Below are positions 7,613-17,364 of a stretch of DNA of 64,000 nucleotides, one piece after another. The notes under the pieces were generated by a model. It made no database searches. It saw only the letters and a program-made list of their open reading frames with translations, and had not been told where the DNA came from. The stretch comes from a bacterium. GTDB lineage: Bacteria; Sysuimicrobiota; Sysuimicrobiia; Sysuimicrobiales; Segetimicrobiaceae. Where the stretch lies: positions 1-64,000 of the forward strand of contig DATGFS010000031.1 in the NCBI GenBank assembly GCA_035308905.1, written 5' to 3'. Numbering within the stretch: the stretch's first letter is position 1; each line of letters opens with the position of its first letter. A program made the position numbers and the translations under genes.

Positions 7613-9262
7613 ATGAGGAGCGTGCGTCGGAAAAGCGTGCCACGGGCCCACGGCGGTGCGGATGTTACACGGACAACGCGCAGAACGTTCCTCGACCAAT
7701 CGCTTCGACTGGCCGCTGCCGCCGGCATCGGCGCATCGGCGGCGTGGGACACGGTCCGGTCGGTTGCGTACGCCGCGGCACCGGCGTGTCCCGGAACCGG
7801 GACGCTTGTCGTGGGCATGGAGGCGGAGCCGCCGAACCTGGATCCGGGTCAATACCTCGGCCTTCACAGCTACCGGCCGATGTTCCGCATCTACGAGGGC
7901 CTGACCTGGTTCGACACGGACACCCTCAAGATTACGCCGCGGCTCGCGGAATCGTGGACCATCTCGGGCGACGGCCTCGTCTACACGTTCAAGCTGCGGC
8001 GCGGCGTCAAGTTCCACGACGGCACGGCCTTCGACGCGCAGGCCGTCAAGATGAGTCTCGGCCGCGCCATCGACCCTGACAACCCGTTCCATCAACTGGG
8101 CGCCTGGTCGTTTACGAACTACGTGGCCCCGATCAAGTCCATCGACGTCGTCGACACCTACACCGTCCGGCTCACGCTGAAGGCGCGCGTCGCGCCGTTC
8201 CTGGCGTATCTCGGCACGCTGACGACCGCGATCGTGAGTCCGGCGGCGCAGCAGAAGTACGGCAAGGACTTCGTCCGGAACCCGGTGGGCACGGGGCCGT
8301 TCCGTTTCTCCAAGTGGGAATCCGGGAACCGCATCGTGATCGAGCGGAACGCCGACTACTGGGGCGGCAAGGGCTGCGCCGAAGCGCTTATTTTCCGGTT
8401 CGTCACCGACGATCAGGCGCGGGTCAACGAACTGCTCACCGGCAACGTCGACGTGATCGTCAACGTGCTGCCGGACGCGCTGCCGAAACTGGCGCGAGAT
8501 TCCAGGTTTGCCCTGTTGAAGAAGCAGAGCCTCCACTTCTGGTGGGCCGGCCTGAACGTCAACAAGAAACCGTTGAACGATGCCCGCGTGCGGCGCGCGC
8601 TCAATTACGCGGTCAACCGCCCCGCCCTGGTCCAAGGCATCTTGAAGGGCACCGCAACCGTGGAGCAGGGATACGGCTTCCCCGGAGCGTTCTACCACAC
8701 GGGCGTCGACCGCTACACGTACAACCCGACCACGGCAAAGCAGCTGCTCCGCGACGCCGGGTATCCGAACGGCTTCGAGATGGACTTCTGGGTGCCGGAA
8801 TCGGGGTCCGGTATGCAGCGGCCCCAGGAGATGGCCACGCTCATCCAGGCCAACCTCGCGGCCGTGGGCGTCCGGGCGAAGATCCAGACTTTTGAATGGG
8901 GCGCGTACCTCGTGAAGCTCCGATCCGGCGAGGCCGACATGTACGAGGATTCATGGTTCCCGCGCACGGACGATCCCGACCTGACCCTGTACCCGAACCT
9001 GCACTCCAAGTCCGCGCCGGCGCCCAACTTCAACCGCTACAGCAACGCCGAGGTCGACCGGCTGCTGGACGAGGGGCGCGCGGAGCTCGACCAGGCAAAG
9101 CGCGTGGCGATCTACCGGCGGGTCCAGGAGATTCTGGCGCAGGACGCGCCGTGGATCCCGGTCGACCACGACATTCAGATCGTCGCGACCAAGAAGAACG
9201 TCCAGGGGCTGAAGCTCATCGCCAACTACGACCTGAGGACGGAGACAGCCTACCCCGGATAG
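7613..9262 (+). CDS. Peptide-type ABC transporter substrate-binding protein (importer 1)
   Basis: Extracytoplasmic solute-binding protein family 5 (DppA/OppA-like), 549 aa. A twin-arginine signal is visible near residues 20-45: TTRRTFLDQ followed by a hydrophobic alanine-rich stretch. Family hallmarks are EPPNLDPGQ, FKLRRGVKFHDGT, NPVGTGPFRF and RRALNYAVNR. ATG 7613 lies behind GGGGGGAC. The gene heads an operon with a DppB-like and a DppC-like permease and an amidase, and no ATPase gene follows. The ligand is unknown; the downstream amidase suggests an amide or short peptide. Confidence 0.92.
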   Translation: MRSVRRKSVPRAHGGADVTRTTRRTFLDQSLRLAAAAGIGASAAWDTVRSVAYAAAPACPGTGTLVVGMEAEPPNLDPGQYLGLHSYRPMFRIYEGLTWFDTDTLKITPRLAESWTISGDGLVYTFKLRRGVKFHDGTAFDAQAVKMSLGRAIDPDNPFHQLGAWSFTNYVAPIKSIDVVDTYTVRLTLKARVAPFLAYLGTLTTAIVSPAAQQKYGKDFVRNPVGTGPFRFSKWESGNRIVIERNADYWGGKGCAEALIFRFVTDDQARVNELLTGNVDVIVNVLPDALPKLARDSRFALLKKQSLHFWWAGLNVNKKPLNDARVRRALNYAVNRPALVQGILKGTATVEQGYGFPGAFYHTGVDRYTYNPTTAKQLLRDAGYPNGFEMDFWVPESGSGMQRPQEMATLIQANLAAVGVRAKIQTFEWGAYLVKLRSGEADMYEDSWFPRTDDPDLTLYPNLHSKSAPAPNFNRYSNAEVDRLLDEGRAELDQAKRVAIYRRVQEILAQDAPWIPVDHDIQIVATKKNVQGLKLIANYDLRTETAYPG

Positions 9263-9283
9263 CGGCGTTCGACCGGCGGGCGG

Positions 9284-10234
9284 TTGCAGACTTACATCGC
9301 TCAGCGGCTGTGGATGCTGGTCCCGGTACTCTTCGGGATCACCGTGGTCGTCTTCCTGATCATCCATATCACGCCGGGGGATCCGGCGGCCATCATGCTC
9401 GCCGGATCCCCGGCCACCGATGCGGATGTGGCGCAACTCCGCCATCAACTGGGACTCGACCAGCCGCTGCACGTCCAGTTCGCGACCTGGGTGTGGCGCG
9501 CGCTGCACGGCGACCTCGGCCGCTCGCTTGCGCTGCGGTCGCCCGTGCTGCCCGAGGTCATCCTCAAGATCAAAGCCACCGCGGTTCTGGCGCTCGGCGC
9601 CCTCCTCTTGTCGGTGTTCCTCGGCATTCTCGCCGGCGTCGTCTCTTCGACGAAGCAGTACTCCCTGCTCGACTACCTCGTCATGCTGCTGTCGCTCGCC
9701 GGAGTCAGCCTGCCCGTCTTTTGGCTGGGGCTGATGCTCGTGATGGTGTTTTCCGTCACGCTGGGCTGGCTGCCGGCGTCCGGCATGCATGCTCCGGCCG
9801 GCGGCGGGACCGGCGACCTGCTCAAGCATCTCGCGCTGCCGGCCGTGACCCTGGGAGCTGCGTCGATCGGCGTCGTCGCCAGATTCACGCGCTCGAGCAT
9901 GCTGGAGGTGCTGCGGCAGGATTATGTGCGAACGGCGCAGGCGAAAGGGCTCTCGACCGGCACGATCAATTTTCGCCACGCGCTCAAGAACGCGTTGATC
10001 CCCGTCCTGACGGTCATCGGCGTGCAGGCCGGATACCTGCTGGGGGGCGCGGTCCTGACGGAGACGGTATTCGCCTGGCCGGGCCTCGGCTCGCTCATCT
10101 TGAAAGGCATCCTGGCCAGAGACTATCCCCTGGTGCAGGGCGCCGTCTTGTTTGTCGCGTGCACATTCGTGCTCGTGAATCTGGTCGTCGACGTGCTGTA
10201 CGCGTACCTCGACCCCCGGATCCACTACCAATGA
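9284..10234 (+). CDS. Peptide-type ABC transporter permease, DppB-like (importer 1)
   Basis: Inner-membrane subunit of 316 aa with six hydrophobic segments. The family opening is LWMLVPVLFGITVVVF followed by HITPGDPA, and the EAA coupling loop reads YVRTAQAKGLS, the contact site for an ATPase. It ends with the usual DPRIHYQ-type tail. The start is a TTG at 9284, 21 nt after the binding-protein stop; no ATG fits. The stop overlaps the dppC-like start by 4 nt. Confidence 0.92.
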   Translation: MQTYIAQRLWMLVPVLFGITVVVFLIIHITPGDPAAIMLAGSPATDADVAQLRHQLGLDQPLHVQFATWVWRALHGDLGRSLALRSPVLPEVILKIKATAVLALGALLLSVFLGILAGVVSSTKQYSLLDYLVMLLSLAGVSLPVFWLGLMLVMVFSVTLGWLPASGMHAPAGGGTGDLLKHLALPAVTLGAASIGVVARFTRSSMLEVLRQDYVRTAQAKGLSTGTINFRHALKNALIPVLTVIGVQAGYLLGGAVLTETVFAWPGLGSLILKGILARDYPLVQGAVLFVACTFVLVNLVVDVLYAYLDPRIHYQ

Positions 10235-11088
10235 GCGCGGCGGCCCCCGTCTCGGAGCGGACTCGGGTCTGGCGCCGCTTCCAGCGTCACCGCCTTGCGC
10301 TGATCGGCGCCGCGATGATCGCCGGGTTCATCGGGCTGGGCGCCTGCGCCCCGCTCCTTCCGATCGCCGATCCGTACAGCGTGGACGCCCTGAACACGCT
10401 CCAGCCGCCGTTCTCTCCGCGACACGTGCTCGGCACCGACGAGGTCGGCCGCGACCTGTTGAGCCGTGTGATCTGGGGCGCCCGGATCTCCCTGATCGTC
10501 AGCGCCAGCGCGGCGGTGCTCGCGCTCGCCGCCGGCGTCGTGCTGGGACTGCTGGCTGGCTACCTCGCGGCACGCGCGGACACACTGATCATGCGGACGA
10601 TCGACGTCGTGATGGCGTTCCCGTACATTCTGCTGGCGCTGGCGATCGTCTCCGCGCTGGGCCCAGGACTCGTGAACGCCATGCTTGCCATCGCGCTGGT
10701 GGGCATCCCGCCGTACGCGCGGCTGTCCCGGGCGACCGTGCTGGGGTTGCGGGAGCAGGAGTTCGTCGATGCGGCGCGCGTGGCGGGCGCCACCGACGGC
10801 CGCGTGCTCCGCCGGCACGTGCTGCCGAACGTCCTCGCGCCCACCATCGTCATGTTCAGCCTCGACATCGGCGCGAAGATGATCGCCACCTCGGGACTCA
10901 GCTTCCTGGGGTTGGGTACTCAGCCGCCGGTCGCCGATTGGGGCAACATGCTGGCCAGCGGGCGAAGCTACATCGCGGTCGCGCCGCACCTGGCGACGTT
11001 CCCGGGGCTCGCGATGTTCCTGACCGTGATCGGATTCAACCTGCTGGGGGACGGACTGCGCGACGCGCTCGACCCGCGGTTGCGCTGA
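10231..11088 (+). CDS. Peptide-type ABC transporter permease, DppC-like (importer 1)
   Basis: Second permease of importer 1, 285 aa. The single N-terminal TM segment, the HVLGTDEVGRDLLSRVIWGAR motif region (residues about 60-80), the EAA loop EFVDAARVAGA and the FLGLGTQPP and DALDPRLR tail are diagnostic for DppC/OppC. ATG 10231 overlaps the dppB-like stop as ATGA. The next gene is an amidase, not a dppD/dppF ATPase pair, so ATP hydrolysis must be supplied by subunits encoded elsewhere. Confidence 0.92.
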   Translation: MSAAAPVSERTRVWRRFQRHRLALIGAAMIAGFIGLGACAPLLPIADPYSVDALNTLQPPFSPRHVLGTDEVGRDLLSRVIWGARISLIVSASAAVLALAAGVVLGLLAGYLAARADTLIMRTIDVVMAFPYILLALAIVSALGPGLVNAMLAIALVGIPPYARLSRATVLGLREQEFVDAARVAGATDGRVLRRHVLPNVLAPTIVMFSLDIGAKMIATSGLSFLGLGTQPPVADWGNMLASGRSYIAVAPHLATFPGLAMFLTVIGFNLLGDGLRDALDPRLR

Positions 11089-11127
11089 CGTCAAGACAGG
11101 TATCGCGACAAGGAGGGACGTGACACG

Positions 11128-12543
11128 ATGTCGGTGCGGCACACGGCGCTACCGAGTCTGGCGGACACCGCCCGCGGCCTCGCCCGCCGCGAAATTTCTC
11201 CGGTCGAGCTGGTCCACACCGCGCTGCGGGCCGCGGACCGGCTCAACCCGGTGCTCAACGCCTACATTACGGTCGTACGGGAGGCCGCGCTGGACGCGGC
11301 GCGCGCCGCGGAGCGCGACATCGAAGCCGGCCGCTACCGGGGACCCCTGCACGGCATTCCGGTGTCGGTCAAGGACATCTACTGGACGCGCGGCGTTCGC
11401 ACCACCGCGGGGTCGCGGATCCTGACCGACTTCGTCCCGGCGGAGAACTCGGCCGTGGTGGACCGGCTGGCCGCCGCGGGAGCGATCCTGGTCGCGAAGG
11501 CGAACACGATGGAGTTCGCGTACGCCTCCGTGCATCCCGACTTCGGTCCGCCGAAAAACCCGTGGGACACCACCCGCGCGACCGGCGGCTCGAGCAGCGG
11601 GTCCGCGGCCGCCGTCGCCGCGGGGCTCGACTTCGGCTCCTTCGGCAGCGATACCGGCGGATCGACCCGAATCCCGGCGGCGTTCTGCGGCCTCACCGGA
11701 CTCAAGCCGACGTACGGGCTCGTCTCACGCTTTGGTCTCGTCCCCCTGTCGTGGACGCTGGACCATCCCGGAGTCCTCGGCCGCTCCGCGGCGGACGTCG
11801 CCCTGCTGCTGCAGGGGGTGGCCGGCCGGGACCCGCGCGATGAGAGCACGTCGGCCGCGCCGCCCGTCGATGCTCCGGCTCCCCTCGGCGAGCGCCTCGA
11901 CGGCGTCACCGTCGCCGTCCTGACAAACTTGATGGACGCGGATGCGGCCCCGGAGATCCGGACGGCCGTCCGGCAGAGCGTGGACGTGCTGGCCGGCGCC
12001 GGCGCGCGCATTCGCGAGATCGCCGTGCCGGAGCTCGCAGGGGAGGCGCTCGAGGCGCACATGAGGATCCTGCTGCCTGAAGCGAGTTATTGCCATCGGG
12101 ACTGGCTGGCGACGCGCGCCGCCGACTACACCGATGCGGTCCGCACGCGGTTAGAGGCCGGAACGCGAACGACGGCCGTCGCCTATGTCGCCGCGCTGCG
12201 GATGAGGGAACGTCTGCGCGCGCGGATCCGGGCGCTCCAACAGGAGATCGACCTCTTCGTGCTGCCCACCACGCCGATGCCGGCTCCGCCGCTCGGCGGA
12301 TCCGCGTCCGCGCCGCCCGACGTCGAGGAATTGAAGGCCCGCATGCGCCGCACGGCGCCGTTCAACCTGCTCGGCACACCGGCGCTGTCGGTGCCCTGCG
12401 GCTTCTCATCCGAAGGGCTGCCGATCGCCCTCCAAATCGTGGGACGAGACTTCGAAGACGGCCTCGTGCTTCGGGCCGGACACGCGTTCCAGACGCGGAC
12501 GGACTGGCACCTCCGGCGTCCCCCGGCGTCGGCTGGAGCTTGA
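11128..12543 (+). CDS. Amidase signature-family hydrolase
   Basis: Ser-cisSer-Lys amidase (GatA/AmiE-signature family), 471 aa. Seen: HGIPVSVKD with Lys82, the Gly/Ser loop TGGSSSGSAAAVAAG starting at residue 152 and DTGGSTRIPA with the likely nucleophile Ser179. It cleaves carboxamides or aryl/peptide amides in the cytoplasm. No gatB or gatC neighbour is present, so a role in tRNA amidation is unlikely. The gene starts at ATG 11128, 39 nt after the permease, and is the last of the importer 1 operon, which suggests it hydrolyses the imported solute. Its stop is 1 nt from the stop of the opposing M28 gene. Confidence 0.92.
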   Translation: MSVRHTALPSLADTARGLARREISPVELVHTALRAADRLNPVLNAYITVVREAALDAARAAERDIEAGRYRGPLHGIPVSVKDIYWTRGVRTTAGSRILTDFVPAENSAVVDRLAAAGAILVAKANTMEFAYASVHPDFGPPKNPWDTTRATGGSSSGSAAAVAAGLDFGSFGSDTGGSTRIPAAFCGLTGLKPTYGLVSRFGLVPLSWTLDHPGVLGRSAADVALLLQGVAGRDPRDESTSAAPPVDAPAPLGERLDGVTVAVLTNLMDADAAPEIRTAVRQSVDVLAGAGARIREIAVPELAGEALEAHMRILLPEASYCHRDWLATRAADYTDAVRTRLEAGTRTTAVAYVAALRMRERLRARIRALQQEIDLFVLPTTPMPAPPLGGSASAPPDVEELKARMRRTAPFNLLGTPALSVPCGFSSEGLPIALQIVGRDFEDGLVLRAGHAFQTRTDWHLRRPPASAGA

Positions 12544-12544
12544 A

Positions 12545-14329
12545 TCAGCGCACGGGCAGCGCCGCGAACATCTCCCTCACGAGGTCGCTCGCCTCTTGCA
12601 GCGCGTCCGCGACGCGATTGCGCGCGCGGATCATCGCGACCCACCACACCTGGAACGCTTCGGAATCCCTCGGGTAGGCCGCGAGCGCCGGGTACGGCGC
12701 GAGCGACGGGATCATCTGCGTCTGCCACGCGTGGCCGTACCGGTCCTGTCCATAGGCGCCGACGGCGGTGGACGCGACGGGAACGAGCAGGCGCGAGAGT
12801 CGCAGCATCGTCCGGTTGAGGAGGTCGGCCGCGCCGTCGCCGCCGGAAGCGGCCTGCTCGCGCACCCGGCCGCGGGCCTCGTCGAGCCGCTCCGCGAGAT
12901 GCGCGAACTCGCGGGCGCGCTCCGCGGCGCCCCGCATGTCGATGTCGGGCACGTCGAGAGAGGCGAGCTGCTCCAGCCGCTCGACGAAGCGCGCCGCGAT
13001 CGGCCGGAACTCGTACGGGAGCACCGGCTCGGTCAGCAGGCCCCACATCCAGCGTGCGTACACCCGGAGGTGCAGCGCCAGGCGGTCCTTGTCCACCTTG
13101 TCGAGGGTGTTCTCGATCGAGTGATGCCACCACCCGAGGTTGGCGAGCGCGGTCCGCTTGATCTCGTCGTCCGTAAAGGACATCTCTCCCGCGAGCGAAG
13201 GCAGGCCCACGCCGAAGAACGAGGAATCGCCGTTCTTCTGCTGACGCCGCCAGTGGATCGGCATCTCGCCGGCGATCTCGCGGGTGGCGCCCACGACGTA
13301 GTTCTGGATGTCGTCGGTCGAGTGGAGGTGCCACGTCGACGAGCCGGCCATCGCGGGCTGGTCGATCTGGAGGTACGCGACGCACGCGCGGCGCAGCCGG
13401 TCCCACCCGACGTCGGCGAAACGGGACGACGAGATCATCGTACCCGTCTCATGGCCCATCCAGAAGCCCGTGACCAGGCCGCGGCGCAGCCCGTCGCGGA
13501 CGCGGTGGAACGCCCGCGACAGTTCCAGCATGCAGGCGTCGCCCGCCGCGTTGTCGGTCGCCTGCGGACCCGGCCACGAGTCCATGTGGCCGCCGAGCAG
13601 CAGGAACTGCCGGTCCGCGGAGACTCCGGATTCCGCGGTGGTCATCGTCAGGCGTTTCCACCCGTTCTCAGCGCGGGCGCGCACCCGGACGCGTACCGGT
13701 CCCGCCCCGCACAGCCGCTTGAGGCGCAGGCCCTCCGTGCGGGCGATCCCGACGCACGGCAGATCCGGCATCTCGGAAGCCAGCGTCTGCGGAGTGGGGT
13801 TGCCCCACGCGGACTTCATCGAGCCGAACGGCAGCACCGAGTTCGTCTCGTCGCCCCAGTTCATCATGATCTGCGCGGTGGATCCGCGCTTCCAGGCGAT
13901 GTACGCCTTTTCGTGCCGGGCGGGCGAGTACGACAATTCGGACAGCGTGATCTTCCCGCGCACGTCCCTGCCCTCGTACTCCGAGTCGGCGCCGGAGGCA
14001 ACGTAGACCAGGTCCCCCTCGAGGCCGTCCGTGGAGGCCGAATGGCCAAGGGTGTTGGCGGCGATCGTCCGCGCCTCGGGCGCCAGCACGCGCACTTCAC
14101 CCGGTTCCGGAAACGAGACGAGCCCGGGAAACTCGTGCATCCGGGCTTCAAGTCCCGCGCGGGTGAAGGCCTCATGCGCGTACTCCGCCATCCGCCGCGA
14201 GTTGGGCGATCCGGCCAGCCGCGCGGGAATTTGGCTCGTGATGTGCACGATGTGCGCGTACGCGTTGTCGACCGACAACTCGCGCAGCACGTCGTCGAGC
14301 GAGACCCCATTCTTCCGCGTCCCTGTCAC
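12545..14329 (-). CDS. M28-family metallopeptidase with PA-type insert
   Basis: Zinc aminopeptidase-like protein of 594 aa. Metal-site segments GGHMDSWPGPQATDNAAGDA (His and Asp ligands) and GHETGT are visible in the middle of the protein. The region before them (LEGDLVYVASGADSEYEG, VRGKITL) resembles a PA domain insert. There is no signal peptide. GTG 14329 has GGGGAGG about 8 nt upstream. It follows the importer 2 permeases on the same strand, so it probably trims the imported peptide. The C-terminal 150 residues are helical and not recognisable. Confidence 0.85.
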   Translation of the reverse strand: MTGTRKNGVSLDDVLRELSVDNAYAHIVHITSQIPARLAGSPNSRRMAEYAHEAFTRAGLEARMHEFPGLVSFPEPGEVRVLAPEARTIAANTLGHSASTDGLEGDLVYVASGADSEYEGRDVRGKITLSELSYSPARHEKAYIAWKRGSTAQIMMNWGDETNSVLPFGSMKSAWGNPTPQTLASEMPDLPCVGIARTEGLRLKRLCGAGPVRVRVRARAENGWKRLTMTTAESGVSADRQFLLLGGHMDSWPGPQATDNAAGDACMLELSRAFHRVRDGLRRGLVTGFWMGHETGTMISSSRFADVGWDRLRRACVAYLQIDQPAMAGSSTWHLHSTDDIQNYVVGATREIAGEMPIHWRRQQKNGDSSFFGVGLPSLAGEMSFTDDEIKRTALANLGWWHHSIENTLDKVDKDRLALHLRVYARWMWGLLTEPVLPYEFRPIAARFVERLEQLASLDVPDIDMRGAAERAREFAHLAERLDEARGRVREQAASGGDGAADLLNRTMLRLSRLLVPVASTAVGAYGQDRYGHAWQTQMIPSLAPYPALAAYPRDSEAFQVWWVAMIRARNRVADALQEASDLVREMFAALPVR

Positions 14330-14363
14330 GTCCGTAGCCTCCCCATCATGTTTCCAGCCTCCT

Positions 14364-15215
14364 TCAACCGAGCCGTGACGTCGCGGGATCCAGGCTTTCG
14401 GACAGGCCGTCGCCGGCCACGTTGAACCCGAGCACGACCAGCATCAGCGCGATCCCCGGGATGACCGTTGCGTGCGGCGCCACGCGGATGTAGGCGACCG
14501 AGGACGCGATCATCGCGCCCCACTCTGGCTCGGGCGGCTGCACCCCCAGGCCGAGGAAGCTCAGCGTGGCCGCGGTCAGCACGGCGGTGGCGAGGCGCAG
14601 CGTCCCCTGCACGATGATCGGGGTCAGGATGTTCGGGAGGACGTGCCGGAGCATGATCCGGCGGTTCCGGCCGCCCATCGCGCGGCTTGCCTCCACGTAC
14701 TCCATGTGCGCGACGTCGAGCGTGCTCCCGCGGGCCAGCCACGCCATCGTCGGCACCGAGTACACGCCGATCGCGAGGATCAGCCGGAAGACCCCGAAGC
14801 CAAAGATCGCGACGACGGCGAGGGCGAGCAGGATGCCGGGAAACGCCATCAATACCTCGACCGCGCCGCTGATCAAGCCATCGAGCCGGCCGCCGTAGTA
14901 GCCGGCGGCCAGTCCCAGCGGCACCCCCACCGCCGCCGCAAAGGCGACCGCCCCCAACGAGATCGCCAGCGAGGTGCGGGCGCCCCACACCAAACGGCTG
15001 AGGATGTCGCGCCCCAACTCGTCGTTGCCGAGGAGGTGGCGGAGCGACGGCGGATGCAGCCGCAGCGCCAGGTTGTTCTGGCTCGGATCGTACGCGGCCA
15101 GCCAGGGCGCCCCGACCGCCAGCGCAACGTACGCGGCAATCACAGCAAGACCTGCCAGCGCGGCGCGGTTCCGAAGCAGCCGCCGAAGCAGGCCCACGCG
15201 GGCCGGCTCAGCCAT
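14364..15215 (-). CDS. Peptide-type ABC transporter permease, DppC-like (importer 2)
   Basis: 283-aa DppC-like inner-membrane subunit. HLLGNDELGRDILSRLVWGAR, the EAA loop EYVEASRAMGG, FLGLGVQPPEPEWG and a SLDPATS tail are seen. The start ATG 15215 lies 8 nt inside the dppB-like gene, so the two are translationally coupled. An M28 peptidase gene follows after 34 nt. No ATPase gene is linked. Confidence 0.91.
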   Translation of the reverse strand: MAEPARVGLLRRLLRNRAALAGLAVIAAYVALAVGAPWLAAYDPSQNNLALRLHPPSLRHLLGNDELGRDILSRLVWGARTSLAISLGAVAFAAAVGVPLGLAAGYYGGRLDGLISGAVEVLMAFPGILLALAVVAIFGFGVFRLILAIGVYSVPTMAWLARGSTLDVAHMEYVEASRAMGGRNRRIMLRHVLPNILTPIIVQGTLRLATAVLTAATLSFLGLGVQPPEPEWGAMIASSVAYIRVAPHATVIPGIALMLVVLGFNVAGDGLSESLDPATSRLG

Positions 15216-16128
15216 ACGTAATTCTCGGGTTGGCGAGCGCGTAGGCGAGGTCCATCAACAAATTTACGATCAGAAAGGAAATCGCGAACAGCAGCAGACT
15301 CGCCTGGACGGCGGGATAGTCCCGCGCCAGGATCGCGTCGACGATGTGCCGGCCGAGGCCCGGCCACGCGAACACGGTTTCCGTCGCCACGGCGCCGCCG
15401 AGCGCGTAGCCGAAGCTCAGGCTTGTGATCGTGATGACCGGGATGAGCGCGTTGCGCAGCGCGTGCCGCAGCACCACGGCGCGCTCGGAGGCGCCCTTCG
15501 CGCGGGCCGTCCGCACGTAGTCCGCGTGCATCACTTCCGCGACGCCGGCCCGCGTGATGCGCGCGATGACGCCGAGCGAGAACGATCCGAGCGTGATCGT
15601 CGGCAGCACGAGCGCCTGCCAGGAACCGGCGCCGCCGGCGGGCAGCAGGTCGAGCTTGAGCGCGAACACGATGATGAGCAGGAGGCCGAGCCAGAAGGTG
15701 GGCACGGACACGCCGAGCAGCGCCAGCACCATCACGAGCGCGCTCACGGGCGACCGGGACCGCGCCCCCGCGAGCACCCCGAGCCCGATGCCGGCCAGCC
15801 CGGCGAACACCACGCTCGCCGCCGCGAGCTCGACGGTGTGCTGAAACGACGGCCACGCATCGGCCAGCGCGGAGCGGCCCGTCTTGAACGACGTCCCCAT
15901 GCTGCCGCGCAGGAGACGGCCGAGAAACGCCGCGTACTGCCGGCCGAGCGGCTGGTCGAGGCCGAGCTGATGGCGGAGCGCCGCGACCTCCTGCTGCGTG
16001 GCCGACGGGTCGAGCATCAACTGTGCGGGATCGCCGGGGATCAGGTGCAGCATGAGAAACACCAGCGTCACCACGACCAGCACCACGGGGGCCATGTGCA
16101 GGAGACGGCGGACGACGTAGGCTCCCAA
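15208..16128 (-). CDS. Peptide-type ABC transporter permease, DppB-like (importer 2)
   Basis: 306-aa DppB-like permease: N-terminal VVRRLLHMAPVVLVVVTLVF, HLIPGDPAQLM, EAA loop YVRTARAKGAS, and an ANPRITYG tail. The start codon is TTG 16128 with AGGGA about 9 nt upstream. The gene lies 11 nt downstream of the LLM oxidoreductase, so the two probably share a transcript. Its partner binding protein is probably the divergent gene at 17365. Confidence 0.9.
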   Translation of the reverse strand: MGAYVVRRLLHMAPVVLVVVTLVFLMLHLIPGDPAQLMLDPSATQQEVAALRHQLGLDQPLGRQYAAFLGRLLRGSMGTSFKTGRSALADAWPSFQHTVELAAASVVFAGLAGIGLGVLAGARSRSPVSALVMVLALLGVSVPTFWLGLLLIIVFALKLDLLPAGGAGSWQALVLPTITLGSFSLGVIARITRAGVAEVMHADYVRTARAKGASERAVVLRHALRNALIPVITITSLSFGYALGGAVATETVFAWPGLGRHIVDAILARDYPAVQASLLLFAISFLIVNLLMDLAYALANPRITYG

Positions 16129-16139
16129 TGCGGCCGTCC

Positions 16140-17150
16140 CTACTGCGGCGCGAACAACTCGATCAGCCTGGCCGCCTGACGCCGGGCGGCGGGCCGGAGG
16201 ATCGGCAGTGTAACCCCTGCCTCGCGGTAGCGCGCGACCCGCCGGACGACCTCATCCGGGGTCCCGCTCGCGGTCAGCCCCTCGATCCACGACGCGGGAA
16301 ACGCCCGCGTCACGCCCTCGAGGCCGCCCCGTTCGTACGCCTCACGCAGCAGCGGCAGGTCTTCCTCGTGGATGTGCGGCTCGCCAACCCGCGTGCGCGG
16401 CCCGATCTGCGACGACGGCTTCCCGGGATGGAACTTGCTCGCGACCTCCCACCGGATCGCGTCGATCGCGGCCTCGTGGCCGTCCTCGACCGAGCAGTTG
16501 ACGATCTGCGCAACCTCGAAATCGTCCCACGACCGTCCGGCGGCCCGCACCGCCTCGCGAAGGATCGCGACCGCGTTCGCGGTGTACTCGGGCGACGATA
16601 CGGCGTTGAGCAGCACGCCGTCCCCGATCCGGCCGGCCAGCCGGAGACCGGTCGGGCTCATCGCGGCGATCCAGATCGGCACGCGCCGGCGCACCGGCGT
16701 CCATCCGAGGCGGACGCCATTGAGGCGCACCACCTCACCCGCATAGGTCACCGCGTCGCCCGTCAACAGCAAACGGATCGCTTCGACCCACTCCGCGAGC
16801 GCGCGCGGCGGATCGAGTTCGGGAAGCCCGTGGTGGACGGCCTGGCCGCGCGTGCACGCGCCCGCGCAAAGCACGATCCGTCCGCCGGTCAGCTCGTCGA
16901 GCGTCGCCGCGGACTGCGCCATCACGACAGGACTGCGCAGCCGGACGATCTGGGTGAAGCCGAGGGTCATGCGCCGCGTGGCGAGCGCCATCGCCGCCAT
17001 CGCGCTGACGCCGTCGCGCATCAGGTTGTTGGTTTCCGAGAAGAAGCCTACGTCGTAGCCGCGGTCCTCGGCCCGCCGGACGTCCTCGGCCATGCCGCGG
17101 ACGCCCACCGCTGCCTCGTACCCGGTTGCGAAGCCCACCGGAGCCGCCAT
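16140..17150 (-). CDS. LLM-class flavin-dependent oxidoreductase
   Basis: Luciferase-like (alpha/beta)8-barrel monooxygenase or F420/FMN oxidoreductase of 336 aa. Recognised by GFFSETNNLMRDGVSAMAAM, the LTGGRIVLCAGACTRGQ segment that in relatives reads LSGGRxxLGxGxG, and PIWIAAMSPTGLRLAGRIGDG. Its cofactor (FMN or F420) cannot be decided. It is the first gene of a minus-strand operon with the importer 2 permeases and an M28 peptidase. ATG 17150 is preferred over ATG 17153 because GAGGG is better spaced. It may oxidise the imported compound or a breakdown product. Confidence 0.85.
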   Translation of the reverse strand: MAAPVGFATGYEAAVGVRGMAEDVRRAEDRGYDVGFFSETNNLMRDGVSAMAAMALATRRMTLGFTQIVRLRSPVVMAQSAATLDELTGGRIVLCAGACTRGQAVHHGLPELDPPRALAEWVEAIRLLLTGDAVTYAGEVVRLNGVRLGWTPVRRRVPIWIAAMSPTGLRLAGRIGDGVLLNAVSSPEYTANAVAILREAVRAAGRSWDDFEVAQIVNCSVEDGHEAAIDAIRWEVASKFHPGKPSSQIGPRTRVGEPHIHEEDLPLLREAYERGGLEGVTRAFPASWIEGLTASGTPDEVVRRVARYREAGVTLPILRPAARRQAARLIELFAPQ

Positions 17151-17364
17151 CATACCCTCATCGGACCAGCCGGCATGCCGCGCTCGAGAGCGCGCCCGCA
17201 AAACGCGCCCGGGCGTTCTGCGCGGCCCGGGCACGGCTCCGTTCTCGTCCGAGCGCGCGCGGTTCCTGCCCTGGGAAGGGCCGGCACGGCGGTGCCCCGA
17301 ACCAGCGATCGTCGCCGCGACCTCGCGGCGGCGAACCGTGGCGGGAAAAGGAGACGACCCCACG

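Noticed and set aside
11128-12543. Amidase as GatA of the tRNA amidotransferase
   Set aside because: No gatB/gatC neighbours, and the gene closes a peptide-importer operon.
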